This document shows, piece after piece, positions 34,112 through 43,583 of a DNA stretch of 64,000 bases; position 1 is the stretch's first letter, and each line of letters begins with the position of its first letter. Below the pieces are notes generated by a model. The model was given only the letters and a program-made list of their open reading frames with translations, was not told where the DNA came from and ran no database searches. A program made the translations under genes and the position numbers. Source of the stretch: an uncultured Faecalibacterium sp. (GTDB taxonomy: Bacteria > Bacillota > Clostridia > Oscillospirales > Ruminococcaceae); NCBI GenBank assembly GCA_934511465.1, contig CAKSWG010000009.1:1-64000 (forward strand). The letters run 5' to 3'.

Positions 34112-35074
34112 ATGGCTGTCAGTACCCGTCAGGCACTTTTGCAGGCACTTTCCTCTGCCGGGGGCAGCTATGTTTCCGGCCAGCAGCTGGCCGAGACCCT
34201 CGGCGTGAGCCGCGCTGCGGTGCACAAGGCCGCTGCGGCCCTCACGGCCCAAGGTTACGCGCTGGAAGCTGCGCCCCGCCGGGGCTACCGGCTGGCGGGC
34301 GGTGACCCGTTCTGCGCCGAAGCCATCGGGGACTACCCTGCACCCATCTATTTATATGACACGCTGGAAAGCTCCAACCGCACGGCAAAGCTGCTGGCGC
34401 TGGATGGTGCACCCCATGGCACACTGGTGCTCACCGCCCACCAGAGCGCCGGACACGGCAGGCTGGGCCGGAGATTTGAAAGCCCGGCAGGCAAGGGCGT
34501 TTACTGCTCTGTGCTGCTGCGCCCGGAAATGCCCGCCGCCAATGCCCAGACCGCTACCATCAGCGCCGCAGTGGCGGTCTGCCGTGCCGTGAAAAAGCTC
34601 TGCGGGCTGGAGCTTGCCATCAAGTGGGTCAACGACCTGTACTATCAGGGCCGAAAGGTCTGCGGCATCCTGACCGAAGCGGGGACCGACCTGGAGAGCG
34701 GACAGCTGGAATGGCTGGTGGTCGGCATCGGGCTGAACCTTACCTCCACCGCCGCCGACTGGCCGGAGGAGCTGGCCCGCAGGGCCGGGAGCCTGTACCC
34801 CGGCGGGCCTGCCCCGGTGAGCCGGGCTGCACTGGCCGGGGCCATTGCCCGGGAGCTGCTGGCCCTCTGCCCCGGCTTTGACTGTCTGGATGAGTACCGC
34901 GCCCGGTGCTTTGTGCCCGGCCACTGGGTGACGGTGTGCGCCGAGACCGAGACCTACGCCGCCAGAGCACTTGCCATTGACGACGAGGGGCGTCTGGTCA
35001 TCCGGCGGGAGAATGGCCGGGAGGAAGCCCTGCGCTGCGGCGAGGTGACCACACGGCCTGCACGGACCGAATAA
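34112..35074 (+). CDS. birA: Biotin--[acetyl-CoA-carboxylase] ligase / biotin repressor
   Basis: The product has 320 residues of the bifunctional class. The N-terminal winged helix (about 1-62: SGQQLAETLGVSRAAVHKA) allows biotin-responsive repression. The catalytic domain shows ESSNRTAK, the biotin-binding loop SAGHGRLGRRFESPAGKGVY (GRxGR-type), and the KWVNDLYYQGRKVCGIL signature. It makes biotinyl-AMP and attaches biotin to carboxylase carrier proteins. AAAGGAGG lies upstream. The flanking sigma operon is divergent. Confidence 0.93.
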   Translation: MAVSTRQALLQALSSAGGSYVSGQQLAETLGVSRAAVHKAAAALTAQGYALEAAPRRGYRLAGGDPFCAEAIGDYPAPIYLYDTLESSNRTAKLLALDGAPHGTLVLTAHQSAGHGRLGRRFESPAGKGVYCSVLLRPEMPAANAQTATISAAVAVCRAVKKLCGLELAIKWVNDLYYQGRKVCGILTEAGTDLESGQLEWLVVGIGLNLTSTAADWPEELARRAGSLYPGGPAPVSRAALAGAIARELLALCPGFDCLDEYRARCFVPGHWVTVCAETETYAARALAIDDEGRLVIRRENGREEALRCGEVTTRPARTE

Positions 35075-35079
35075 GACGC

Positions 35080-35118
35080 AAAAAAGCACCCTTTCCTGCC
35101 CGGAAAGAGTGCTTTTTA
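35080..35118. terminator. Bidirectional terminator between birA and the condensation-enzyme gene
   Basis: AAAAGCACCCTTTCC pairs with GGAAAGAGTGCTTTT with one G-U pair; the loop is TGCCC. Runs of A and T on the outer sides suit both converging genes. Confidence 0.85.
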
Positions 35119-35128
35119 TGTTCTGCAC

Positions 35129-36340
35129 TTATGTATCCAGATCCACGGCTTCCAGCACCGTGATGTCCTCTTTTTCAAAGGCGGTGCGGATCATCCCGGC
35201 AAGGCCGGGCATTTCGGCCTTGTTCTCGATGCACAAGGTGATGATGCCGTTCAGGCTGGAGGCTTCCACGCCCATGGAGCCGCCATCCGGCGGCACCCAG
35301 ACGTTGAAGTCTTTGGTGTACCGCTCAAGCTCCGGCGTGGCGGGCAGCAGCGGATTGCCCAGATAGCTGAGCCAGAAATCCGCCGGGACGCCGCTGATGT
35401 ACTCGCCCATCTGGAACACCCGCTGCTTGATGCGCAAGGGGGCCTTCTGCTGGTCCACCTTGTACACCCAGCTCATCTGCTGGGCCATCTGGCGCAGCTT
35501 TTCTTCGGGCTGCAAGGTGCGGAGCACGGCGGCATCCATCTCCGGCACGATGTCCGCAAGGCGGGTGTCATCGTTCAGCTTTACGCCGCTCTGGAAGGAG
35601 CACACGCAGTTGTAAAGGGCATCCGGCACGCCCGCTTCCCTGCGGGTATCTGCCGAGTAGGAATACTGGATCTCGTCCTTGCCCAGATAGCTGCGCAGTG
35701 CAAGGCTCAGCAGACCTGCCAGCGCCGTAAAGGGCTTGACGCCGTTCTCCACTGCCCGGTCCACAAGGCTCTGCTTGGTCAGCCGCACCCGGGTGCGGCG
35801 CATCCTGCCCTCCCATGTCTGCACCACATCCCTCTGCATCGTGTTCTCGGTGGCTGTGGGGGATGGGTATTTTTCCATCATGGCCTCGATGTCATAGGCC
35901 GGGCTGCACAGGATGGGCGTGTTTGCAAACGCCGTGCCATAGCGCAGGTTGCAGTACTGTTCCAGAATGCGGGTGAGGAAGGGCGACACCCCGTGGCCGT
36001 CCATGAGGAAATGATACCAGTCAAAATAGACGGTGTCCCCCTCACAGCTCACGCTGAACAGATACTCGTTCGTCTCGCCGGGGATATCGCGCTGTGCACT
36101 GCCCGGATACACAAGGCAGGGGTTCGGGTTCGGCTCCAGAAAAAAACTCCGCTTTTCCTGCACCAGCCGCACCCGGTAATAGGGCGCAGCAGAAAGTGCG
36201 GCATCCAGCGCGCGCTGCAAAAGGGCGGGGTCCACCGCATCTTTCAGTGCAAACTGGTACCGGCACAGGATCTTCTCCCGGCGGAAAAAGTACATCGTTC
36301 CCTGAAAGATGTACTCCGTCGAGCGCTGTGACTCATTCAT
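35129..36340 (-). CDS. Condensation-fold acyltransferase (NRPS C-domain/alcohol acyltransferase-like)
   Basis: The product has 403 residues, the size of a stand-alone condensation domain. The catalytic motif is WYHFLMDGHGVSPF (residues about 108-121, HxxxDG). Near residue 330 SGVPADFWLSYLGNP corresponds to the DFGWG-like region. It should transfer an acyl group from a carrier protein to an amine or alcohol. The discrete carrier protein gene lies six bases upstream and three acyl-AMP ligases follow a short gap, making a small cluster. The acceptor and product are unknown. Confidence 0.75.
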   Translation of the reverse strand: MNESQRSTEYIFQGTMYFFRREKILCRYQFALKDAVDPALLQRALDAALSAAPYYRVRLVQEKRSFFLEPNPNPCLVYPGSAQRDIPGETNEYLFSVSCEGDTVYFDWYHFLMDGHGVSPFLTRILEQYCNLRYGTAFANTPILCSPAYDIEAMMEKYPSPTATENTMQRDVVQTWEGRMRRTRVRLTKQSLVDRAVENGVKPFTALAGLLSLALRSYLGKDEIQYSYSADTRREAGVPDALYNCVCSFQSGVKLNDDTRLADIVPEMDAAVLRTLQPEEKLRQMAQQMSWVYKVDQQKAPLRIKQRVFQMGEYISGVPADFWLSYLGNPLLPATPELERYTKDFNVWVPPDGGSMGVEASSLNGIITLCIENKAEMPGLAGMIRTAFEKEDITVLEAVDLDT

Positions 36341-36346
36341 GGACTG

Positions 36347-36589
36347 TTACCCCACGTTTGCAGCCAGATAATCCACCAGATCGCCCATGGTCACAAAGTT
36401 GCGCAGCTCCTTTTCGGGGATGCGCAGGCCAAAGGTCTCCTCAAGATCAGCCACAATGGTGAGGATCTCCATCGAGGAAAGATCAAGATCGTCCATCAGG
36501 ACGCTGCTCTCGCTCACATCCTCGGGGGACACCTCGGCAACATCTTCAAGAATAGCCAAGATCTGGGAAATGATTTCTGCTCGTTCCAT
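36347..36589 (-). CDS. Discrete acyl/peptidyl carrier protein
   Basis: The product has 80 residues and the four-helix carrier fold. The phosphopantetheine site is in DDLDLSSMEILTIV, with the Ser near residue 38, followed by the recognition helix VADLEETFGLRIPEKEL. It is not in a fatty-acid operon but between a condensation enzyme and three ligases, so it probably carries the activated acids of this cluster. AAGGAAG precedes the ATG, and its own promoter lies at 36675-36647. Confidence 0.85.
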   Translation of the reverse strand: MERAEIISQILAILEDVAEVSPEDVSESSVLMDDLDLSSMEILTIVADLEETFGLRIPEKELRNFVTMGDLVDYLAANVG

Positions 36590-36646
36590 AGAAAATTTTC
36601 TTCCTTTCCGTGACGGATGATCGATGCAGGTTTCTGCATCTCTCTT

Positions 36647-36675
36647 ATAATACCCTGATTTGCCCCTGTGTGCAA
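36647..36675 (-). promoter_or_regulatory. Promoter of the carrier-protein/condensation-enzyme genes
   Basis: On the minus strand TTGCAC (36675-36670) and TATTAT (36652-36647) are exactly 17 bases apart. Between it and the upstream ligase gene lies an ATGCCGG...CCGGCAT hairpin (36725-36745) with a T-run only on the plus strand. Confidence 0.7.
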
Positions 36676-36769
36676 GGGTTCCGGCAGCAAAGCTCTGTTT
36701 TTTTGTCGGAACTTCTGTTTTCAGGATGCCGGTTTCCCGGCATTTTTATGCATCCGGGCACCCGTCACA

Positions 36770-38242
36770 TCACTGGCGCAGCAGCTTGCCTGCACCGTTG
36801 CGCGGCAGCGGCTCGGTGCTGAACTCCACTGCGCTCATGCGCTTGTACAGCGGCAGGGTGCGGTTTGCCTCGGTGATAAAGTCCCGCACCTGCTGCTGTT
36901 TGTCCTCATCGCAATAGACCACCACGCCGATCTTTTTGCCCATCTCTTTTACAACACATTCCTTCACGGCTTCGCACTTGCCCACGATGCCTTCCAGCTC
37001 TTCGGGGCTGATGTTCTCGCCGCTGTCCAGAATGATGAGGTTCTTCTTGCGGCCGATCAGGAAATAGTAGCCGTCCTCGTCCTTGCGGGCCAGATCGCCG
37101 GTGTGGAACCAGCCGTCCGCGTCAATGACCTCGGCGGTGGCCTCCGGGTCCTTGTAGTAGCCCAGCATGATGCTGTCGCCGCGCATGCACAGCTCGCCGT
37201 CCTCGGCGATCTTGTAGTCCAGATAATCGTTGCCCTGCCCCACGGCGCCGATGTGCTTTGCATCCTGTGCGTAGTTGATGATGCCGTCGCCGCAGGTCTC
37301 GGTGCTGCCGTAGGTCTGCACCACGAACATGTTGTTTTTTGCCATATCCAGCATCACCTGCGGGTCGAACATGGCAGAGGAGCAGATGGGCACCCACAGC
37401 TCACCCAGACGGTCCTTACGGCCGCGCATCACATCGTGGTGGAGCGAGTTCATGATCACGGGCACCACCGCCATGGCCTGACTGGGCATCCGCTGCATCT
37501 CCTTATAGAAGTTGCGGATATCACTGCTGACGTTCAGTGCCCAGCCCGCATGAGCCCACGAGAACAGGCAGATGAACGCACCCAGATGGAACATGGGCAG
37601 CACGGTGTACTGGCTCATGACGAGGTTTGGTTCGTGCTTATACTCCATCATGTGCTCGCCGATCTGGGTGTGGGCACGCATCACCGAGAAGAAATTCTTC
37701 TCGCTCAGCATGACGCCCTTGCTGCGGCCCGTGGTGCCGGAGGTGAACATCAGGATCATCAGGGCTTCGTGGTCGATGCAGCGGGTCAGCTGCGCAGGCT
37801 CATAGCTGCGGAAGCCGTCCATGGGACAGAGGATATCGCCGTAGGCCGCCTTGAGCTGGTCGTTGAAGCCGTAGTCGTCGCCGTCGGTCAGGATGGCGTC
37901 CGGCTCCACAAGGCCCAGCTCATAGCTCAGCTCGTCCCAGCTCTTGCGCTGGTTCAGCAGCACCAGCACTGCACCGGCTGCCACCACGCCAAAGGTGTTC
38001 ACGGCGTACTCGTAGCTGTTTTTGGTGAGCAGGCAGATCTTTTTGCCCTTGATGTCCGGGATGGTGGACTGGAAGTAATTCACCGCCTTGCGGATATCCT
38101 GCACATAATCCTTATAAAGGATGGTGGTCACGGCGTCGTTTGCGGTGTCGTAAAAACGGAAGGCCACGTTATCCTTAAAGCGGTCCTCCATGTTGATGGT
38201 GATAAGGTCGTAGACGTTATCCAGCACTCTGATCTTGCTCAT
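36770..38242 (-). CDS. Acyl-AMP ligase (ANL superfamily), copy 1
   Basis: The product has 490 residues. The ANL core motifs are [15 protein letters not shown] (P-loop), [27 protein letters not shown] and the hinge/gate region [20 protein letters not shown]. The C-terminal catalytic Lys is in LPRNGAGKLLRQ. It activates a carboxylic acid as the adenylate and could load it on the nearby carrier protein or on CoA. It is closest to copy 2, with about 60% of residues shared by eye over the core. AGGAGG precedes the start, and it is the last of three tandem ligases. Confidence 0.85.
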   Translation of the reverse strand: MSKIRVLDNVYDLITINMEDRFKDNVAFRFYDTANDAVTTILYKDYVQDIRKAVNYFQSTIPDIKGKKICLLTKNSYEYAVNTFGVVAAGAVLVLLNQRKSWDELSYELGLVEPDAILTDGDDYGFNDQLKAAYGDILCPMDGFRSYEPAQLTRCIDHEALMILMFTSGTTGRSKGVMLSEKNFFSVMRAHTQIGEHMMEYKHEPNLVMSQYTVLPMFHLGAFICLFSWAHAGWALNVSSDIRNFYKEMQRMPSQAMAVVPVIMNSLHHDVMRGRKDRLGELWVPICSSAMFDPQVMLDMAKNNMFVVQTYGSTETCGDGIINYAQDAKHIGAVGQGNDYLDYKIAEDGELCMRGDSIMLGYYKDPEATAEVIDADGWFHTGDLARKDEDGYYFLIGRKKNLIILDSGENISPEELEGIVGKCEAVKECVVKEMGKKIGVVVYCDEDKQQQVRDFITEANRTLPLYKRMSAVEFSTEPLPRNGAGKLLRQ

Positions 38243-38262
38243 TGTTCTGTTTCCTCCTGTGT

Positions 38263-39729
38263 TCAGCGCAGCAGTTTGCCCATGGCGTTGCGGGGCAGCG
38301 GCCCGCTGCTGAATTCCACCGCGCTCATGCGCTTATACAGCGGCAGGGTGCGGTTCGTCTGCGTAATGAATGCGCGCACTTCGGGCTGATCCTTCTCTGC
38401 ACAGTAAACCACAGCGCAGATCTTTTTGCCCTTTTCTTTTACAAGGCATTCCTGCACGGCCGGGCATTTGCCCAGCAGCGTTTCCAGCTCTTCCGGGCTC
38501 ACGTTCTCGCCGCTGTCCAGAATGATGAGGTTCTTCTTGCGGCCGGTCAGGAACACATAGCCTTCGGCGTCCTGCCGGGCAAGGTCGCCGGTGTGGAACC
38601 AGCCGTCCGCGTCAATGACCTCGGCGGTGCTCTCCGGGTCCTTGTAGTAGCCCAGCATCACATCGCCGCCGCGCAGGCAGATCTCGCCGTCCTCCAGCTT
38701 GAACTCACAGTGGCCGTCCGGCTTGCCCACAGCACCGATGTGCTCCGGGTCTGTGGCAAAGTTGATCAGTCCGCCGCCGGTGGTCTCGGTGCAGCCATAA
38801 AACTGCGAAATGAGGATGCCATTGCGGGTCAGGTCCAGCAGCGTCTGCGGGTCGAACATGGCAGACATGCAGTTCAGCGCCCAGAGCTGGCCCAGCTTTT
38901 CCCGCCTGCCGCTCATCAGGTCGTGATGGATGGCTTCCACCAGCACCGGCACCGCAGCCATATCCTGACTTGGCATCCGCTGCAGATCCTTATAAAAGGA
39001 GCGCAGGCTGCCCAGATTCTGCGCCCAGCCCATCCATGGCCCGGAGAACAGACAGCCAAAGGCTCCCAGATGGAACATGGGCAGCGCCGTCAGATGGTCC
39101 ACGATGGGGTCCGGGTCCTGCTTTGCCTCGCAGATATGACGTCCCACGCTGACGTGATGGTGCATGACCGCAAAGAAATTGCGCTCGCACAGCATGACGC
39201 CCTTGCTGCGGCCCGTGGTGCCGGAGGTGAACATGAGCACCATCAGCGCCTCGGGGTCGCGGTCGTCGGCAAGCTCTCCGGGCTCACAGGCAGCAAAGCC
39301 GTCCATGGACCGCAGGATGCTGCCATAAGCCGCCTGCACTTCGGCATTGCAGCCGTAGTCCTCGCCATCGGTCAGGATGGCGGCAGGCTCCACCAGCTGC
39401 AGCTCATAGCTCAGCTCGTCCCAGCTCTTGCGCTGGTTCAGCGGCACCACAACGCCGCCTGCCAGCATGACGCCATAGCAGTTGACGGCGTATGCGTAGC
39501 TGTTATTGCTCCACAGGCAGATGCGCTTGCCGCGCAGTTCCGGTATGGTATTTTTAAAATAGCTTACCGCCCGGCGGATATCCTGTGCGCACTCACGGTA
39601 GGTTTTGCAGTACACGGTGTCCGCTGCTTCGTCGTACCAGCGGAAGGCTGCACGGTCCGCAAAGCGCTGCTCCATGTTCCGGGAGACCAGCTCATAAAGG
39701 TTTTGGGGTTCTGTCCCGTTCATTTCCAT
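38263..39729 (-). CDS. Acyl-AMP ligase (ANL superfamily), copy 2
   Basis: The product has 488 residues. The motifs match copy 1: [28 protein letters not shown], the adenylate-binding [38 protein letters not shown], and the final [10 protein letters not shown] with the catalytic Lys. Residues around the substrate pocket ([23 protein letters not shown]) differ from copy 1, so the acid activated may differ. It starts 20 bases after copy 3 and ends 20 bases before copy 1, so the three form one transcript. Confidence 0.85.
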   Translation of the reverse strand: MEMNGTEPQNLYELVSRNMEQRFADRAAFRWYDEAADTVYCKTYRECAQDIRRAVSYFKNTIPELRGKRICLWSNNSYAYAVNCYGVMLAGGVVVPLNQRKSWDELSYELQLVEPAAILTDGEDYGCNAEVQAAYGSILRSMDGFAACEPGELADDRDPEALMVLMFTSGTTGRSKGVMLCERNFFAVMHHHVSVGRHICEAKQDPDPIVDHLTALPMFHLGAFGCLFSGPWMGWAQNLGSLRSFYKDLQRMPSQDMAAVPVLVEAIHHDLMSGRREKLGQLWALNCMSAMFDPQTLLDLTRNGILISQFYGCTETTGGGLINFATDPEHIGAVGKPDGHCEFKLEDGEICLRGGDVMLGYYKDPESTAEVIDADGWFHTGDLARQDAEGYVFLTGRKKNLIILDSGENVSPEELETLLGKCPAVQECLVKEKGKKICAVVYCAEKDQPEVRAFITQTNRTLPLYKRMSAVEFSSGPLPRNAMGKLLR

Positions 39730-39749
39730 TCTCCCTTTTCGGCCGGCCC

Positions 39750-41201
39750 TTACTGGCGCAGCAGCTTGCCTGCCGCGTTACGGGGCAGCGGCTGTGCGCT
39801 GAACTCCGGCACCATGCGCTTGTACAGCGGCAGGCCGCGGTTGACCCCGGTGATGAACTCCTTCACCGCGTCCTGCTTTGCAGAGTCACAGTAGATGAGG
39901 GCGCAGATCTTCTTATCTTTTTCCTTCACGATGCACTCCTGAATGTCCGCACAGGGCACCAGAAGCTTCTCCAGCTCCTCGGGGCTCACATTCTCGCCGC
40001 TGTCCAGAATGATCACGTTCTTCTTGCGGCCGGTCAGGTACATGTAGCCATCCTCTTCCACCCGGGCAATGTCGCCGGTGTGGAACCAGCCGTCCGCATC
40101 CATGACTTCCGCAGTGCCTTCCGGGTCCTTGTAGTAGCCCAGCATGATGGGGTCGCCCCGCATGCAAAGCTCGCCGCCGTCCAGCTTGTATTCACAGCTG
40201 AGGTCCACATGGCCCACGCTGGTCAGGTACTTTGCCTCCTGCGAGGAGTTCCATGCACCGTCGCCGCAGGTCTCGGTCAGGCCGTACATCTGGGCCACAA
40301 AGAAACCCTTCTCCATCATATCACTCAGAATCTTGGGGTCGAACATGGCAGCGCCGCAGGTCAGCACGCACAGGCCGTTCAGGCGGTCGCGGCGGCCCTT
40401 CATCACATCGCTGTAGATGCTCTTCAGCAGCACCGGCACCACTGCCATCACCTCGCTGTGCATGGCACCCAGATCACGGTAGAAATACTTCAGGTTGTTG
40501 CACAGGTTGATGGAGTGGCCGGTGATGCTCCACGAAACAAGGCTGGTCATGGCGGAGATGTGGAACATGGGCAGGGCGGACAGGGACGAGAACGCGTCGG
40601 TGTCCCAGCCCGTATACTTCTTCACATCGTCAAAGGGGTCCAGAAAAGCCGGCATGGCGCTGAACAGGTTCTTCTGGCTCAGCATGACGCCCTTGCTGCG
40701 GCCGGTGGTGCCGGAGGTGAACATGATAAAGGCCAGAGCCGAAAGGTCCTCCACCTCGGTCACATCCCCGGCAGGCTCATAGCCTGCAAAGGCGTCCATA
40801 GGCTTCAGGATGCTGCCGTAGGTCTCAGCGAGGGCAGGCTCCCGCTCCGCGAACTCGCCATCCTGCAGGATGCACACCGGCTCGGTGAGGCCCAGCTCGT
40901 AGGAGATGGCATCCCAGTCCTTGCCAAGGTTCAGCGGCACAGCCACGGCCCCGGCAATGACCGTGCCATACATGCAGATGACATACTGGTAGCTGTTGCG
41001 GGCCAGAATGGCCACACGTTTGCCGCGCACGTCGCCATACTCTGCATGCAGGAACGCCACAAAGCGGCGCAGGTCCTGCGCATACTGTGCGTAGTGCACC
41101 TCGGCCACCGCCTGCTTTTCTTCATCATACCAGCGCAGGGCCACACGGTCTGCGATGTTGGTTTCCATATTGCAAAGGGACTGATATAACGATGTGATCA
41201 T
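39750..41201 (-). CDS. Acyl-AMP ligase (ANL superfamily), copy 3
   Basis: The product has 483 residues from the ATG at 41201, which has GTGGAGG upstream; a longer frame to 41312 would cover the promoter. The motifs are [66 protein letters not shown], and [12 protein letters not shown]. It is the first gene of the cluster. Its middle part ([20 protein letters not shown]) diverges from copies 1 and 2. Confidence 0.85.
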   Translation of the reverse strand: MITSLYQSLCNMETNIADRVALRWYDEEKQAVAEVHYAQYAQDLRRFVAFLHAEYGDVRGKRVAILARNSYQYVICMYGTVIAGAVAVPLNLGKDWDAISYELGLTEPVCILQDGEFAEREPALAETYGSILKPMDAFAGYEPAGDVTEVEDLSALAFIMFTSGTTGRSKGVMLSQKNLFSAMPAFLDPFDDVKKYTGWDTDAFSSLSALPMFHISAMTSLVSWSITGHSINLCNNLKYFYRDLGAMHSEVMAVVPVLLKSIYSDVMKGRRDRLNGLCVLTCGAAMFDPKILSDMMEKGFFVAQMYGLTETCGDGAWNSSQEAKYLTSVGHVDLSCEYKLDGGELCMRGDPIMLGYYKDPEGTAEVMDADGWFHTGDIARVEEDGYMYLTGRKKNVIILDSGENVSPEELEKLLVPCADIQECIVKEKDKKICALIYCDSAKQDAVKEFITGVNRGLPLYKRMVPEFSAQPLPRNAAGKLLRQ

Positions 41202-41269
41202 TTTTCTGCCTCCACTTTTCTCATTCGGTCCGGCATACTGTTTCTGCCAGACTTTTCCTGACTGTGCCC

Positions 41270-41298
41270 AGTATACAATAACCCCTGTGCCAATGCAA
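41270..41298 (-). promoter_or_regulatory. Promoter of the ligase operon
   Basis: On the minus strand TTGCAT (41298-41293) and TATACT (41275-41270) are separated by 17 bases. Confidence 0.72.
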
Positions 41299-41457
41299 GC
41301 ATTTCGCAACATTTAATTTCCAATATTGGCAACAAAATATTGCGCATCTTATTGACTCCCGATGCAATTTCTACCTTTCGCGGCAAAACGCGCCGCCATT
41401 TCCTCCACTTTTTATTGCAAATGGCAACACTTCCCTTGCCGGATGGACAATTCAAAA

Positions 41458-41486
41458 TTGACAGCCTGCACAAAAAGCATTATACT
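41458..41486 (+). promoter_or_regulatory. Promoter of the acyltransferase/glycosyltransferase genes
   Basis: TTGACA (41458-41463) and TATACT (41481-41486) are 17 bases apart, giving a leader of about 100 nt. The 41299-41457 stretch between the divergent promoters is AT-rich, with repeated AATATTG and TTGCAA words but no gene. Confidence 0.78.
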
Positions 41487-41590
41487 GAATTTATATCCTT
41501 ATAATTTTGTATTTTTTTGTTGAAAATCTACACATTGCGCGGCAGTCTGCTTTGCGGATCCGGCCCCGCGCTTAGGAAGGACCCTGTTTC

Positions 41591-42706
41591 ATGGAAGGAA
41601 CAAAGCCCCGTACCGCCAGTTCCATTGGCATGTTCGATATGCTCAAGGGCGCTGGTATGCTTACCATCGTGTTCGCGCATACTGCCGAGCTTTACCCCAT
41701 GCAGTCGGTCAGCGGCCTTTCGCTGACGGCCTTTTTCCCGTTTATCTACCGCGAAGCACTGATGGCCGCGTTTTTCATTGCCAGCGGCTACGGCTTCCGC
41801 AAGCGCTCCATCGGCAAGTGCATCCACCAGCAGCTGAAGAGCCTGCTCAAACCGTACCTGTACACCATGCTGTTCACCTGCGTGCTGCACTTTATCATTC
41901 ATTATAAGACGTTCCGGTACCTGCCCGGCACCATCGGTGAATCGATCAAAGTGACCGGCGGTTTTCTGCTGGGCCTGCCGCACACAGCGGAGTATTTCGG
42001 GCAGGAATTTTTCTCCTGCGGGCCCATGTGGTACCTGCTGGCACTGCTGGTGGGCTGGATCTTACTGGACGTGATCCTGAACATCTTCCCGGAGCGGTAC
42101 ATCCCGTGGGCTGTGGCCGGGTGCGCGGTCCTTGGCTGGGGTGCCAGCCTTGCATGGGCGCTGCCCTTCTGCCTGATCCAAGGCGCTGTTGTGGTGCCTT
42201 ACCTTTACCTTGGCTTCATTGCCAAAAAGCACCACCTGCTGGACGCAAAACTGCCGCCCAAAGTATTTGCGGGCCTGCTGGCCGCCACAGCCTTCATCGC
42301 CGTGGGTGCACTTGCCACCCGCACCACCGACTGCATCTCGCTGGCCGAGTGGTCGCTGGGGCCGCTGAGTATCTTTCTGGACGGTGCCGCCGGGCTTTTG
42401 TTCATCCGGCTGTTCCTGCGGCTCAGCCGTGCACATGGCCCCATCGTGCGTTTTCTGGAAGCCGTGGGCCGGCGCTCGCTGCACATCTTCTGCATACATA
42501 CCGTGGAGCTGATCGCCATCCCATGGTACCTGATGGTGGCAAAGTTTTCGGCACAGCCGGTGCTGGGCATGTGGCTGCAATACGCCATTGCCATGGGGTC
42601 CATCTGGCTGGTGTGCGAGCTGTTGCGGGCACGCCGCGCGCTGATCATCCGGTTTTTTCCGGCGCGGCGCAGAACACCGGCGGTGCACTATACGGCCCGC
42701 CATTGA
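41591..42706 (+). CDS. Acyltransferase-3 family membrane protein
   Basis: The product has 371 residues and about ten membrane helices. It opens with the family's catalytic His region, FDMLKGAGMLTIVFAHTAEL, and has the FFIASGYGFRKR loop. These enzymes transfer acetyl or other acyl groups to extracytoplasmic glycans or lipids (OafA/WecH type). A coiled-coil protein and a GT4 glycosyltransferase follow on the same strand, supporting a role in glycan or glycolipid modification. AGGAAGGA precedes the ATG. It is divergent from the ligase cluster. Confidence 0.78.
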   Translation: MEGTKPRTASSIGMFDMLKGAGMLTIVFAHTAELYPMQSVSGLSLTAFFPFIYREALMAAFFIASGYGFRKRSIGKCIHQQLKSLLKPYLYTMLFTCVLHFIIHYKTFRYLPGTIGESIKVTGGFLLGLPHTAEYFGQEFFSCGPMWYLLALLVGWILLDVILNIFPERYIPWAVAGCAVLGWGASLAWALPFCLIQGAVVVPYLYLGFIAKKHHLLDAKLPPKVFAGLLAATAFIAVGALATRTTDCISLAEWSLGPLSIFLDGAAGLLFIRLFLRLSRAHGPIVRFLEAVGRRSLHIFCIHTVELIAIPWYLMVAKFSAQPVLGMWLQYAIAMGSIWLVCELLRARRALIIRFFPARRRTPAVHYTARH

Positions 42707-42767
42707 TGTGTTTTTTCCGGCTGCTGCGGTGCAGCCTATCATAAAAAAGTAAGAGGAGAATCCGGTT

Positions 42768-43565
42768 ATGAACAAGGACGTTCCCGAGACCCTTGCTGCG
42801 GTGCAAAGCCGCGCTGCCGATCTGGAGCAGCAGCTCAAGCTATCCGACGAAGGTGTATCCCGGCTGGCCGAGCGGTGTCTGGAGCTGGAACAGCAGGTGC
42901 TGAATTATCAGGCAGCCCTCGCAAAGCACGGCAGTGACAACGAGCCTGCCGCTCTCACCCTGCCGCAGCTGTTCTACGATTCCGGCTCCGGCTATTCCCC
43001 GCGGGAGTGCCTGACCGTTACCGAGGACGCCTACGATGAGCTGACCCACGAGGTCTCAGCGGTGTTCACCCTGCCCACAGACGCCCGTGCGCTGCGGCTG
43101 GACCCCGGCGAGCTGGCCTGCTGCGTGACCGACCTGAGCATCTCGGACGAGCGGCTGGAATGCCGCGCTGTGAACGGCATTCACCTGCAAGAGGACTGCC
43201 TGCTGTTTCTGGACGTGGACCCGAACCTGACCGTGCGCAGCACCGTGCCTTTTGCCGCCGGGATGAAGTTTGCCGTCACCTATCATTACTATCCGCTGGG
43301 CCGCTTCCAGCACGAGCAGCCCGGCAAGGCCCTGCTGCAAGCGCTGAGCGCCATCAAGCTGCAAGCCGAGGCCGAGCAGAACGATCTGCAAGGCCAGCTG
43401 CAAACCTCCCGCGCCGAGATCACCCGGCTGAACAACCAGCTGGCCGCTCTGCAAAACAGCCAGGCTGCTTACGAAAACTCGCTGGAAAACCTGTACGAAA
43501 GCAGCAGCTGGCGGCTCACCGCACCGCTGCGTGCCCTGCACCGGCTGTTGCGCCGCAGATCTTGA
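42768..43565 (+). CDS. Coiled-coil protein with SSSWRLTAPLR motif, glycosyltransferase partner
   Basis: The product has 265 residues: an N-terminal coiled coil (about 5-55), a beta-rich domain (70-175), a second coiled coil (about 190-245), and a C-terminal ESSSWRLTAPLRALHRLLRR. That last motif typically sits at the junction of coiled coils and glycosyltransferase domains in rhamnan/O-antigen synthesis proteins. No transferase domain is present here. The next gene, 18 bases on, encodes a GT4 enzyme, so this may be its split partner or chain-length ruler. AGAGGAGA precedes the ATG. Confidence 0.6.
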   Translation: MNKDVPETLAAVQSRAADLEQQLKLSDEGVSRLAERCLELEQQVLNYQAALAKHGSDNEPAALTLPQLFYDSGSGYSPRECLTVTEDAYDELTHEVSAVFTLPTDARALRLDPGELACCVTDLSISDERLECRAVNGIHLQEDCLLFLDVDPNLTVRSTVPFAAGMKFAVTYHYYPLGRFQHEQPGKALLQALSAIKLQAEAEQNDLQGQLQTSRAEITRLNNQLAALQNSQAAYENSLENLYESSSWRLTAPLRALHRLLRRRS

Positions 43566-43583
43566 TCGCAGAGGAGTTTTGAC

